Notes: generated by a model from the letters alone, not told the origin. Shown: positions 1 to 6,079, counted from the stretch's first letter. The stretch: 7,809 nt of DNA from Chitinophagaceae bacterium (GCA_003526435.1 DPWF01000264.1:2951-10759), one strand, 5' to 3'. A program made the numbers and translations.

Positions 1-422
1 TTGTTACTGTTCTGATGTTTACAGTACAGCTTTTATCTGCACAGACAAATACCATCGAGAAAAAGAAATTTCATTTCGGCCGTGAGCAGGACACTACTGC
101 CGGCTACGCCCAGGTGGTGAAAGTAGATAATATACTGTATGTATCCGGAACCGTATCGACCGATATTAGTTCCGCCGGTATTCAACGGATCTATCAGACC
201 ATTGAAAGAAGCCTAAATTATTTTGGCGCAAGTCTGCAAAATGTAGTAAAAGAAAACCTGTACACAACAGATATTGAGGCTATGAAAACCCACAATGAAG
301 CACGTAAGAAAATGTACAAAGGTGATTATCCTGCTGCTACATGGGTACAGATCAGCAGGCTATATATGCCGGATGCAAAACTGGAGATTGAAGTGATTGC
401 TCACCTGCCTAAAGAGAAATAA
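1..422 (+). CDS. RidA-family (YjgF/YER057c/UK114) protein, probably exported; 5' end outside window
   Basis: Small RidA-fold protein; the family includes 2-imino acid deaminases that detoxify reactive enamines and imines. The first ATG in the window is at 15, but the frame stays open to the left edge and reads VTVL before it. Together with MFTVQLLSAQ this resembles the hydrophobic core and cleavage site of a Bacteroidota signal peptide, so I infer the real start lies upstream and the mature protein begins near TNTIEKKKF in the periplasm. Family features are GYAQVVKVDNILYVSGT near the mature N-terminus, the central helix region IQRIYQTIERSLNYFGASL, and the C-terminal LEIEVIAHL. The loop that is PARS/PART in active RidA reads PAAT (residues 106-109 counted from the ATG at 15), so the catalytic arginine is replaced by alanine. 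Imine deaminase activity is therefore doubtful. It converges on alanine dehydrogenase with 4 bp between stop codons. Family assignment is firm; function is not. Confidence 0.85.
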   Translation, partial: VTVLMFTVQLLSAQTNTIEKKKFHFGREQDTTAGYAQVVKVDNILYVSGTVSTDISSAGIQRIYQTIERSLNYFGASLQNVVKENLYTTDIEAMKTHNEARKKMYKGDYPAATWVQISRLYMPDAKLEIEVIAHLPKEK

Positions 423-426
423 TTTT

Positions 427-1641
427 TTATCGCCTGCTGGCTATCAGCAGATTCAGATCGGTAAACTTCAGATCGAAACGCTGGCTGATATAAAAATCGG
501 TAAGTGCCCCTTTAAACATGTATATCCCCTCCCGGAGGTTAAAGTTGTGCCATACCATTTCTTCCAGTCCACCTTCATCGCTGATGGATAACATTAAAGG
601 CATGAGTACATTACTGATGGCCTGGCTCGCCGTTCTTGCAAAACCACTGGGAATATTCGGTACACAGTAATGAATTACATCGTGTTTTACAAAAGTAGGT
701 TGCTGATGACTTGTTAATTCACTTGTTTCAAAACAACCACCACGATCAATCGCTACATCAATGATAATACTACCCGGACGCATGGCTGCCACCATTTCTT
801 CTGTAACAACCACCGGCGCCCTTCCATATTCATTACTCAACGCACCTACCGCTACTTCACAGGTTTTTAATTGTTTGGAAAGAATTCTCGGTTCCAGTAC
901 ACTGGTCCAGATACGCTGCCCCAGGTTATTCTGTAATTGCTTTAAACGGTATACATTGTTATCAAACACTTTCACAGATGCTCCCAATGCCAATGCATTA
1001 CGCGTGGCAAATTCACCTACAATACCCGCACCTACAATCACTACTTTGGTGGGTGGAATACCGCTGATACCTCCCAGCAAAACACCTTTACCTTTATTGA
1101 AACTACTCAGGTACTGTCCGGCAATCAGCATCACCGCACTACCGGCTATTTCACTCATGCTTCTTACAATAGGATAAGTACCGCTTTCATCTTTGAAATT
1201 TTCAAAACTCAGTGCGGTTATTTTTTTCTCCATCATTTTCTCGATATACTCTTTTCGCAAAGCCGATAAATGAATGGGAGAAACAATGGTCTGGTTCATT
1301 TGCAGCAACGGCATATCTTCTGCAACAGGAGGAGCACTTTTTACAAGAATGGGGCATTTAAAAATGGCTTCCCGGTCGTACACAATAGTAGCACCGAGTT
1401 CTGCATAATCCCGGTCTGAATAATGACTCCCCTCACCTGCATTGTGTTCAACCACTACCTGGTGTCCATTTGAAACCAGTACACCAACAGCATCAGGTGT
1501 TAAAGCAATCCGGTTTTCCTGGAAAGCAATCTCTTTGGGAATACCAATATGCAGTTTAGCACCCTGGGGTTTTACATCCAGTGTTTCTTCAAGGGTTTCA
1601 TATGAGAAAGAAGTGCTGATAGAAGGTTTACTGGTTGCCAT
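427..1641 (-). CDS. ald: alanine dehydrogenase
   Basis: 404-residue NAD-dependent alanine dehydrogenase, which reversibly converts L-alanine plus NAD+ and water to pyruvate, ammonium and NADH in the cytoplasm. The N-terminal substrate domain starts with HIGIPKE (31-37) and ENRIALTP (42-49); R44 matches the pyruvate-binding arginine. K101 in LVKSAPP and H124 in SPIHLSA match the catalytic lysine and histidine of Ald. The Rossmann motif GAGIVGEFATRNA (204-216) binds NAD, and IIDVAIDRGGCFETS (292-306) holds the catalytic aspartate D299. The HYCVPNIPSGFARTAS stretch (324-339) matches the Ald C-terminal signature HYxVxNxPxxxxRTxx. It carries about 28 more N-terminal residues than the usual 370-380 residue enzymes; the ATG chosen is the only one before the conserved core. 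The related PntA transhydrogenase subunit is less likely given the Ald-like C-terminus and lack of its membrane extension. It lies 62 bp downstream of tsaE on the same strand, so cotranscription is plausible. Confidence 0.88.
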   Translation of the reverse strand: MATSKPSISTSFSYETLEETLDVKPQGAKLHIGIPKEIAFQENRIALTPDAVGVLVSNGHQVVVEHNAGEGSHYSDRDYAELGATIVYDREAIFKCPILVKSAPPVAEDMPLLQMNQTIVSPIHLSALRKEYIEKMMEKKITALSFENFKDESGTYPIVRSMSEIAGSAVMLIAGQYLSSFNKGKGVLLGGISGIPPTKVVIVGAGIVGEFATRNALALGASVKVFDNNVYRLKQLQNNLGQRIWTSVLEPRILSKQLKTCEVAVGALSNEYGRAPVVVTEEMVAAMRPGSIIIDVAIDRGGCFETSELTSHQQPTFVKHDVIHYCVPNIPSGFARTASQAISNVLMPLMLSISDEGGLEEMVWHNFNLREGIYMFKGALTDFYISQRFDLKFTDLNLLIASRR

Positions 1642-1678
1642 TGCTGTTTATTGGTTGGTTGTATACTGTACAGAGGAT

Positions 1679-1708
1679 TAAAGTTAACGTATTCCCGGCA
1701 GAATCAAA
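1679..1708 (-). promoter_or_regulatory. possible sigma-ABfr-type promoter for ald
   Basis: On the minus strand TTTG (1705-1708) is followed after 18 bp by TAACTTTA (1679-1686). This matches the Bacteroidota housekeeping promoter (TTTG near -33, TAnnTTTG near -7) at all but the last base of the -7 box. The upstream box overlaps the last codons of tsaE. A transcript would start around 1672-1676 and give a leader of roughly 30 nt before the ald ATG. Pattern match only. Confidence 0.35.
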
Positions 1709-2126
1709 TTGCTTCCGCATCTGTATACAAACGTCTTGTTGTGGTATCAAGCAGTTGCAGGTAAACATGAAACGTATTGTCTGGTAAAAGTCCTGCGGCT
1801 TTTTCGGGCCATTCAACGAAACAATATTGTTCGCTGGTAAGATGATCTTCAATACCAGCCATTATTGCTTCTTCTTCGTCTTTTATCCGGTACCAATCCA
1901 TATGAAGCAATACACCTGCTTCTTTACTCTGGTACTGGTTAACAATGGCAAATGTTGGACTGCTGATGGCATCTTCAACACCCAGGTATTCACACAAAGC
2001 ATGGATAAATGTTGTTTTACCTGTACCCATCTCTGCATGAAAGGCCCAGACCTTATGTTTTTTTCCCTCAGCCCATAAAGCTTTTGCCACCTGCCCAATT
2101 TGTGCCATTCCAAAAATTGCATCCAT
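1704..2126 (-). CDS. tsaE: tRNA N6-threonylcarbamoyladenosine biosynthesis ATPase TsaE
   Basis: 140-residue TsaE (YjeE family), the P-loop ATPase that works with TsaB and TsaD to place threonylcarbamoyl on A37 of ANN-decoding tRNAs in the cytoplasm. The Walker A segment is AEMGTGKTTF (31-40), with Ala at the first position instead of the common Gly, which the [AG]xxxxGK[ST] pattern allows. SSPTFAIVNQY (55-65) is the switch region and HMDWYR (75-80) the conserved HxDxYR motif. FVEWPEKA (103-110) is the Walker B-like motif. Length matches the usual 135-155 residues. The frame stays open upstream to 2477, but that extension would run through an inverted repeat and into the divergent ATPase gene and has no family similarity, so the ATG at 2126 is preferred. 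ATG at 2108 (M7) is a second option. It is likely the first gene of a tsaE-ald unit. Confidence 0.93.
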   Translation of the reverse strand: MDAIFGMAQIGQVAKALWAEGKKHKVWAFHAEMGTGKTTFIHALCEYLGVEDAISSPTFAIVNQYQSKEAGVLLHMDWYRIKDEEEAIMAGIEDHLTSEQYCFVEWPEKAAGLLPDNTFHVYLQLLDTTTRRLYTDAEAI

Positions 2127-2130
2127 ACTG

Positions 2131-2162
2131 CAAATGTACGTTCTGGAGTGAGAAGTCGGAAA
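2131..2162 (-). promoter_or_regulatory. possible promoter for tsaE
   Basis: On the minus strand TACATTTG (2131-2138) is a full match to the Bacteroidota -7 element TAnnTTTG. TTTC (2159-2162), a three-of-four match to the -33 TTTG box, lies 20 bp upstream. The -7 box ends only 4 bp before the tsaE ATG, so transcription from it would give a leaderless or nearly leaderless message, or would favour the downstream ATG at 2108. The weak -33 box lies inside the left arm of the inverted repeat. Confidence 0.35.
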
Positions 2163-2299
2163 GACAGTAAAACGGAAGTGCGGAGTAAAAGACTGATAAT
2201 GATTGAAAATTATACAGCCATCGATCCAATTTATACCACCGGCAAGACATCTTACCTGTCTCATAATCTTTCGGACTTTCGGTCTTTCCGACTTCTCTC
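2146..2299. repeat. inverted-repeat element between tsaE and copA (REP/MITE-like candidate)
   Basis: A perfect 16-bp inverted repeat, GAGAAGTCGGAAAGAC at 2150-2165 and its reverse complement at 2282-2297, encloses 116 bp. A weaker nested pair of arms lies at 2173-2184 and 2270-2281: 9 of 12 positions are Watson-Crick pairs and two more are G-U in RNA. TTCTG occurs just outside both ends (2141-2145 and 2300-2304), which could be a 5-bp target duplication but is short enough to be chance. The inner part has no credible gene. The repeat fills most of the 273-bp divergent intergenic region. It could be a non-autonomous mobile element, a dispersed palindromic repeat, or a structured regulatory region. 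The repeat is directly visible; its nature is inferred. Confidence 0.7.
2268..2291. repeat. three tandem 8-bp units, consensus CTTTCSGW
   Basis: CTTTCGGA (2268-2275), CTTTCGGT (2276-2283) and CTTTCCGA (2284-2291) follow each other without gaps, and a degraded fourth unit CTTCTCTC (2292-2299) continues in register. The units form the right arm of the larger inverted repeat, whose left arm contains the complement of one unit. The 8-bp register is not a multiple of three, consistent with a non-coding repeat. Confidence 0.6.
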
Positions 2300-2361
2300 T
2301 TCTGCAACATAGATGTAATAATATTCTTCTCATATCGAAAGAACCCGCTATTACGATTCGG

Positions 2362-2369
2362 TAAATTTG
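2362..2369 (+). promoter_or_regulatory. possible -7 promoter element for the copper ATPase gene
   Basis: TAAATTTG is an exact match to the Bacteroidota -7 consensus TAnnTTTG and sits 30 bp before the ATG at 2400, giving a leader of about 25 nt. No TTTG is visible at the expected -33 position (around 2339-2342), so the promoter may be weak or activator-dependent. A 7-of-8 match, AATATTTG (2391-2398), abuts the start codon and is a poorer candidate. No clear copper-regulator operator palindrome is visible. Confidence 0.35.
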
Positions 2370-2399
2370 CATAGTGAATAAATCACCCCTAATATTTGA

Positions 2400-4526
2400 A
2401 TGATGGAAAAAGTGAACTGGAAAGTAGAAGGTATGACCTGCACCAACTGTGCCCTTACAGTTGACAAATACCTGCAATCAAAGGGTATGAAAAATGTAAA
2501 AGTAAATTTTATTGGTGGCGATGTCAGTTTTGAAACAACCGATACTACTATTACAAAAGATATAGCGAAAGGAATAAACGGTTTGGGTTACCATGTAGCC
2601 AATCATGGACATGATGAAGATGAACGTCCAAAAAAATGGCTGTCAACACATTTACAGCGTTTCTGGTTTTGTTTTGTTTTTACTGCGCCATTAATGCTTC
2701 ACATGATTCCGGGCGTGCATATTCATGTGCTGATGAACCCTTATGTACAACTGGCTTTAACCATTCCGGTTTTTATCGTGGGTATGGATTTCTTTGGCAG
2801 AAGTGCCATCAAAAGTATATGGAAAGGCATACCCAATATGAATGTACTGATTGCCATTGGCGCAGTTGCTGCATTTGGTTATAGCTTATATGGTACCATC
2901 ATTGGTCGTGCTGAAGAATTTTTATTTTATGAAACAGCAGCCACTATCATTACACTGGTATTTCTCGGTAACTGGATGGAGGATCGCTCCGTTGAAACAA
3001 CACAGGCCGCACTGAAAAAACTGGCCACTACTCAAAAATCCATGGCTAATATGATCGCTTACGACGATCAGCACCAGGAGCATATTTTTCCTGTTGAAAG
3101 TACCAGTCTGAAAGTAGGCGATCTGCTGCTGATTAAAAGTGGTGAACAGGTGCCCATGGATTGTAAAATTCTCTGGGGTGAGGCTCAGGTAAATGAAGCC
3201 ATTATCTCTGGTGAAAGTGTGCTCGTATTCAAACAAATGAAGGACCACCTGATTGGCGGAAGCATCCTTGAAAGTGGCACAGTAAAAACCTATGTTACTG
3301 CTGTTGGAGATGACACTGTTTTATCGGGTATACTGAAAATGGTGAGGGAGGCTCAAACTGAAAAGCCACCCGTTCAGCAACTGGCCGATAGAATAAGTGC
3401 CATTTTTGTACCTACAGTAGTTAGCATTGCCGTGATTACCGTATTGGCCAATTATTTCCTGGTCGATCATGGTTTCAGCACAAGCCTGTTAAGGGGTATT
3501 GCCGTACTGGTAATTTCCTGCCCCTGTGCCATGGGTCTTGCCACACCTGCTGCTATTGCTGTTGGACTGGGTCGTGCAGCCCGAAATGGCATCCTGTTTA
3601 AAAATGCCAAAAGCCTGGAAATATTTAAAAGTATTAAGCAGGTAGTGTTCGATAAAACAGGTACACTCACTACAGGTCATTTTAATATTGTTGGTTTTTC
3701 AGTACAACATACTTCAGTTTCACAGGAGGAATTTCAGCGTATTGCTTTTTCACTCGAAAAATATTCCAATCACCCCATTGCCAATGCCATTGCCCGTAGC
3801 TGGAAATCAAAAGATGAAACCAGATGGGCAACCATTGAAGAAGTGAAAGGATTAGGAATGAAAGCGGTCGACAAAGAAGGTAACAATTACATAGCAGGTT
3901 CATTTAAAACAGCTACACAGTTTACAAATGATGCATCACATAATGTTTATATCATTCGCAACAATGAGTTATTGGGTTGGATAGATGTGGCTGATGAAAT
4001 AAGACCTGAATCAAAAACCGTCATCAGTGCTTTAAAGGCGAAAGGTATTCGTACCATTTTATTGAGTGGAGACCAGAAAGACAAGTGTGAAAAAGTAGGA
4101 AAAGCATTAGGTATCGATACCATCTTTGCAGAACAAACGCCGGAACAAAAGCTGGAAAAGATTGCTGCATTCAACGCAGCAGTACCAACAGCTATGGTGG
4201 GAGATGGTATAAACGATGCCCCTGCATTGGCAAAAGCTACAGTAGGCATATCACTTAGCGATGCTTCACAGGTAGCCATGCAAAGTGCACAGGTGGTATT
4301 GATGAATCATGGACTCAAAAACCTGCCCCTGGCGCTCGGATTGGGTAAACATACTTACATCACCATCAAGGAAAATCTCTTCTGGGCCTTTGCCTACAAT
4401 ATTGTAGCCATACCCGTTGCTGCCCTGGGTTACCTAAATCCAACATTTGGCGCATTGGTAATGGGTTTGAGTGATGTGGTGCTGGCCATCAATTCTGTAA
4501 GATTGAATTTTAAGAGAGTAATATAA
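2400..4526 (+). CDS. copA: Cu(I)-exporting P1B-type ATPase (CopA-like)
   Basis: Complete 708-residue heavy-metal-transporting ATPase of the inner membrane, expected to pump Cu(I) out of the cytoplasm using ATP. One N-terminal HMA domain carries GMTCTNCA (11-18, metal cysteines C14 and C17), followed by a His/Asp/Glu-rich linker (HGHDEDE, 69-75). Membrane segments lie at about 88-108, 115-131, 147-167, 174-192, 333-355, 361-385, 655-677 and 682-700. The actuator motif is SGES (270-273). CPC (374-376) is the transport site, D418 in DKTGTLT the phosphorylated aspartate, HP (458-459) the nucleotide-domain marker, and GDGINDAPAL (601-610) the hinge motif. YN (666-667) and MxxS (M688, S691) complete the Cu(I)-type P1B-1 signature, arguing against Zn/Cd or Co substrates. 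Oddities are SGES for the usual TGES and Leu275 where most relatives have Pro. The start may be 2400 or the adjacent ATG at 2403. It is divergent from tsaE and convergent with the downstream barrel gene, so it is probably monocistronic. Confidence 0.93.
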   Translation: MMEKVNWKVEGMTCTNCALTVDKYLQSKGMKNVKVNFIGGDVSFETTDTTITKDIAKGINGLGYHVANHGHDEDERPKKWLSTHLQRFWFCFVFTAPLMLHMIPGVHIHVLMNPYVQLALTIPVFIVGMDFFGRSAIKSIWKGIPNMNVLIAIGAVAAFGYSLYGTIIGRAEEFLFYETAATIITLVFLGNWMEDRSVETTQAALKKLATTQKSMANMIAYDDQHQEHIFPVESTSLKVGDLLLIKSGEQVPMDCKILWGEAQVNEAIISGESVLVFKQMKDHLIGGSILESGTVKTYVTAVGDDTVLSGILKMVREAQTEKPPVQQLADRISAIFVPTVVSIAVITVLANYFLVDHGFSTSLLRGIAVLVISCPCAMGLATPAAIAVGLGRAARNGILFKNAKSLEIFKSIKQVVFDKTGTLTTGHFNIVGFSVQHTSVSQEEFQRIAFSLEKYSNHPIANAIARSWKSKDETRWATIEEVKGLGMKAVDKEGNNYIAGSFKTATQFTNDASHNVYIIRNNELLGWIDVADEIRPESKTVISALKAKGIRTILLSGDQKDKCEKVGKALGIDTIFAEQTPEQKLEKIAAFNAAVPTAMVGDGINDAPALAKATVGISLSDASQVAMQSAQVVLMNHGLKNLPLALGLGKHTYITIKENLFWAFAYNIVAIPVAALGYLNPTFGALVMGLSDVVLAINSVRLNFKRVI

Positions 4527-4538
4527 AAGCATCGGGGG

Positions 4539-4568
4539 ATCAAGGAATCAAGCCACAGGAAACAAGGA
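4539..4568. repeat. short purine-rich degenerate repeat in the convergent intergenic gap
   Basis: ATCAAGGA (4539-4546) is followed directly by ATCAAGCC (4547-4554), and AACAAGGA recurs at 4561-4568, within the 57-bp gap between two convergent genes. I see no hairpin with a T-run that would end transcription of either gene. It is too short and degenerate to be sure it is more than low-complexity spacer. Confidence 0.3.
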
Positions 4569-4583
4569 ACACAAGCGCATCAT

Positions 4584-5498
4584 TTACCACCCGAACTGAT
4601 AACTTACAGACGCTACAAATGAACGGGTAAGTCCGTCGGGTCTTGTATCACGTACCACAAAAGGGGTAGCCAGGCTCAACTGTAAAGACTGTTGCTGATT
4701 GAGACGATAACCAATCTGCAGGTTGGCGTTGAGGGTGAGACCTGATGATCCTTTTATATTTTCCCTTTTTCCAAAAATATTTTCATAACTGTCTTCTCCC
4801 AAATGATAAATAGCCAACAGGTTGGGGTTAAAACTCCATTTAGCCGTTTTCGATTTTAATGGATAGCCTACCCGCCATAACACATCGGCTTTTCTGCGAA
4901 ACAGGTTGGTGGTTGGAAATGTTCCGGGTAATGGCGCCTGCTCCATAATAAAACTGTTTCGGTTTTGTTGCACTACAGGTAACTGAACAGCCACATTCAT
5001 ATCAAGTTTACCTGCGTCAAATGCAGCTCCCAATATCAAATCGTAAGTACCTAAACTGGTCTGGTAAACCATTGGCAACGATACATTGCGGATCTTTAAG
5101 TTTGATTGATTAAAAGGCAGTTTAACACCCCCCAGCAAGTGTACCATTTTACCAGATGATGTTTTAATGCCATACCGGAGGGTTGAATAAATATCGCCGA
5201 GGTTAAACACTGTACCATAATTTCCATTTACATATGCCAGTACAATTTTATTATCCCATTGCAGTTTTTTTGAAATTTGTCTGGAATAACTCACTGACAG
5301 TGTAGCAAGGCTGGTATTTTCTTCACCACGCAAATAGGCAAGCTCTGTTTGTATATTGTTTTTGCTGGCTGCTGCCGGACGTAATGGGATGGTGCAAAAG
5401 CCTGCATCACTGCAACCTTGTGCAAACAATTGATTATTTGCAACTATAACAAATAACAGGCTCAGGATAATGATTTGTTTTTTATTGAAGACTTGCAT
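4584..5498 (-). CDS. outer-membrane beta-barrel protein with N-terminal CSDAGFC cysteine pair, function unknown
   Basis: 304-residue envelope protein I cannot assign to a named family. The N-terminus is a signal peptide: KK at 6-7, a hydrophobic core IIILSLLFVIVA (9-20), and cleavage after FAQ (25-27). The mature protein starts with GCSDAGFC (28-35), a short cysteine pair that could form a disulfide or bind a ligand. The rest consists of alternating amphipathic strands with many aromatic and Gly/Asn/Thr turn residues, such as LATLSVSYSRQI, KIVLAYVNGNYG, LTLNANLQIGYRL and FVASVSYQFGW. The terminal aromatic residue (Trp304) fits the C-terminal signal used for outer-membrane assembly. ATG at 5498 is chosen because it gives a normal signal peptide; an upstream ATG at 5540 would add 14 residues and spoil it. 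The gene starts 17 bp inside the end of the DM13 lipoprotein gene, suggesting translational coupling and a shared role. Alternatives are a small-molecule channel or a structural barrel. Confidence 0.75.
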   Translation of the reverse strand: MQVFNKKQIIILSLLFVIVANNQLFAQGCSDAGFCTIPLRPAAASKNNIQTELAYLRGEENTSLATLSVSYSRQISKKLQWDNKIVLAYVNGNYGTVFNLGDIYSTLRYGIKTSSGKMVHLLGGVKLPFNQSNLKIRNVSLPMVYQTSLGTYDLILGAAFDAGKLDMNVAVQLPVVQQNRNSFIMEQAPLPGTFPTTNLFRRKADVLWRVGYPLKSKTAKWSFNPNLLAIYHLGEDSYENIFGKRENIKGSSGLTLNANLQIGYRLNQQQSLQLSLATPFVVRDTRPDGLTRSFVASVSYQFGW

Positions 5499-5919
5499 AG
5501 CTGAACAGGTGATTATATTGTTGACAATGAATAAGTACAAACGGATAAGCAGAAAGGTTGGTTCCCGCAGGAATAGTATAATACTGAGTACCTGTGTTTG
5601 ACTGAAGATTACCGAGGTTCAAATGATTACCAGGTGTGGCGGCCTGTGAGAGATATACTTTTAAGTCGGGACCAGCACTCACAGAAAAACTATCGAGTTG
5701 TACCTGTAATCCGGAAGGCTGTTGTATAATTTTTACCACTCCCATTACCTGTATACCTGCTGTGGGATACAGTACACCACGTTTTAACGCAGGCTGAACA
5801 GGCAACCGAGCAGTAACCGGGGGATTATTATTTTGTAACGCAGTTTTTAAAGCACCACTTTCTTTTGTACAGGCTGTTAGTCCAATGGCCACACAAAAAA
5901 ACCATATATAAATTTTCAT
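5482..5919 (-). CDS. DM13-domain lipoprotein
   Basis: 145-residue lipoprotein with a DM13 domain, a family predicted (not proven) to take part in electron transfer or redox reactions at the cell surface. The N-terminus MKIYIWFFCVAIGLTAC is a lipoprotein signal peptide with lipobox LTAC; C17 would be lipidated. A Thr/Pro/Asn-rich linker (about 18-48) leads to the DM13 domain at about 49-145. Its hallmarks are VMGVVKII (58-65), LDSFSVSAGPDLKVYLS (75-91), LGNLQSNTGTQYYTIP (102-117) and FVLIHCQQYNHLFSYASL (127-144), where C132 is the family's conserved cysteine. A TTG at 5928 in the same frame would add three residues, but ATG at 5919 places the positive charge and hydrophobic core normally. It overlaps the downstream barrel gene by 17 bp, so the two probably form an operon and may interact at the outer membrane. 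Confidence 0.85.
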   Translation of the reverse strand: MKIYIWFFCVAIGLTACTKESGALKTALQNNNPPVTARLPVQPALKRGVLYPTAGIQVMGVVKIIQQPSGLQVQLDSFSVSAGPDLKVYLSQAATPGNHLNLGNLQSNTGTQYYTIPAGTNLSAYPFVLIHCQQYNHLFSYASLQ

Positions 5920-5920
5920 A

Positions 5921-5937
5921 CCGGGCAATTTGCCGGG
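5921..5937 (-). promoter_or_regulatory. short hairpin directly before the DM13 lipoprotein start codon
   Basis: In the message, CCCGGC and GCCCGG flank a 5-nt loop AAATT, pairing at five of six positions with one C-C mismatch. The 3' arm ends one base before the ATG at 5919. A fold here would cover the ribosome-landing region, so it could dampen translation, or the near-palindrome could be a DNA operator. The pairing is visible; any function is guesswork. Confidence 0.3.
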
Positions 5938-6046
5938 TAGACGGAGGGTTGAGATTGGCCTTACAAAAATTTTCTGATTCTTTTAAGGATGACAGTATTG
6001 TATTGAACAAGAAGAGCATTTAGTAAAATCAAACACTATAGCAAAG

Positions 6047-6079
6047 AAAAAACCGCCGCTGAAATCAGCAGGCGGTTTT
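6047..6079 (-). terminator. rho-independent terminator of the ribonucleotide reductase gene
   Basis: Read on the minus strand, AAAACCGCC pairs with GGCGGTTTT (6071-6079 with 6049-6057). The stem is extended inward by CAGC/GCTG across a one-base bulge (A6070) and closed by a 4-nt loop. A run of six U (from A 6047-6052) overlaps the stem base and follows the GC-rich part. It lies about 30 bp after the nrdJ stop codon. On the plus strand the T-run is only four, and no plus-strand gene precedes it, so minus-strand use is preferred. Confidence 0.85.

Noticed and set aside
423..426. Shared terminator between the convergent RidA and ald genes
   Set aside because: Only 4 bp separate the stop codons; there is a T-run at 423-428 but no GC-rich stem beside it.
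397..591. Small plus-strand frame overlapping the RidA and ald ends
   Set aside because: It overlaps both well-supported genes in other frames and has no recognisable features.
761..1177. 138-residue plus-strand open frame
   Set aside because: It lies wholly antisense to alanine dehydrogenase, whose catalytic motifs run through the same stretch; it has low-complexity composition and no recognisable domain.
2166..2281. Small RNA or peptide gene inside the inverted repeat
   Set aside because: No start codon with a convincing coding stretch and no terminator-like hairpin with T-run; the interior looks like plain AT-rich spacer apart from the nested arms.
2127..2477. Upstream open extension of tsaE to an ATG at 2477 (257 residues)
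   Set aside because: It reads through the inverted repeat and antisense to the first codons of the copper ATPase. The added residues show no TsaE similarity, and TsaE is normally about 140-155 residues.
5499..5540. Earlier ATG for the beta-barrel gene (14 extra residues)
   Set aside because: It would put MYLFIVNNIITCSA ahead of an already normal signal peptide and lengthen the overlap with the DM13 gene to 59 bp.
2400..5919. A single copper-resistance operon of ATPase, barrel and DM13 genes
   Set aside because: The ATPase is on the opposite strand and convergent with the barrel gene, so they cannot share a transcript, and neither envelope protein shows a recognised copper-binding motif beyond one or two cysteines.
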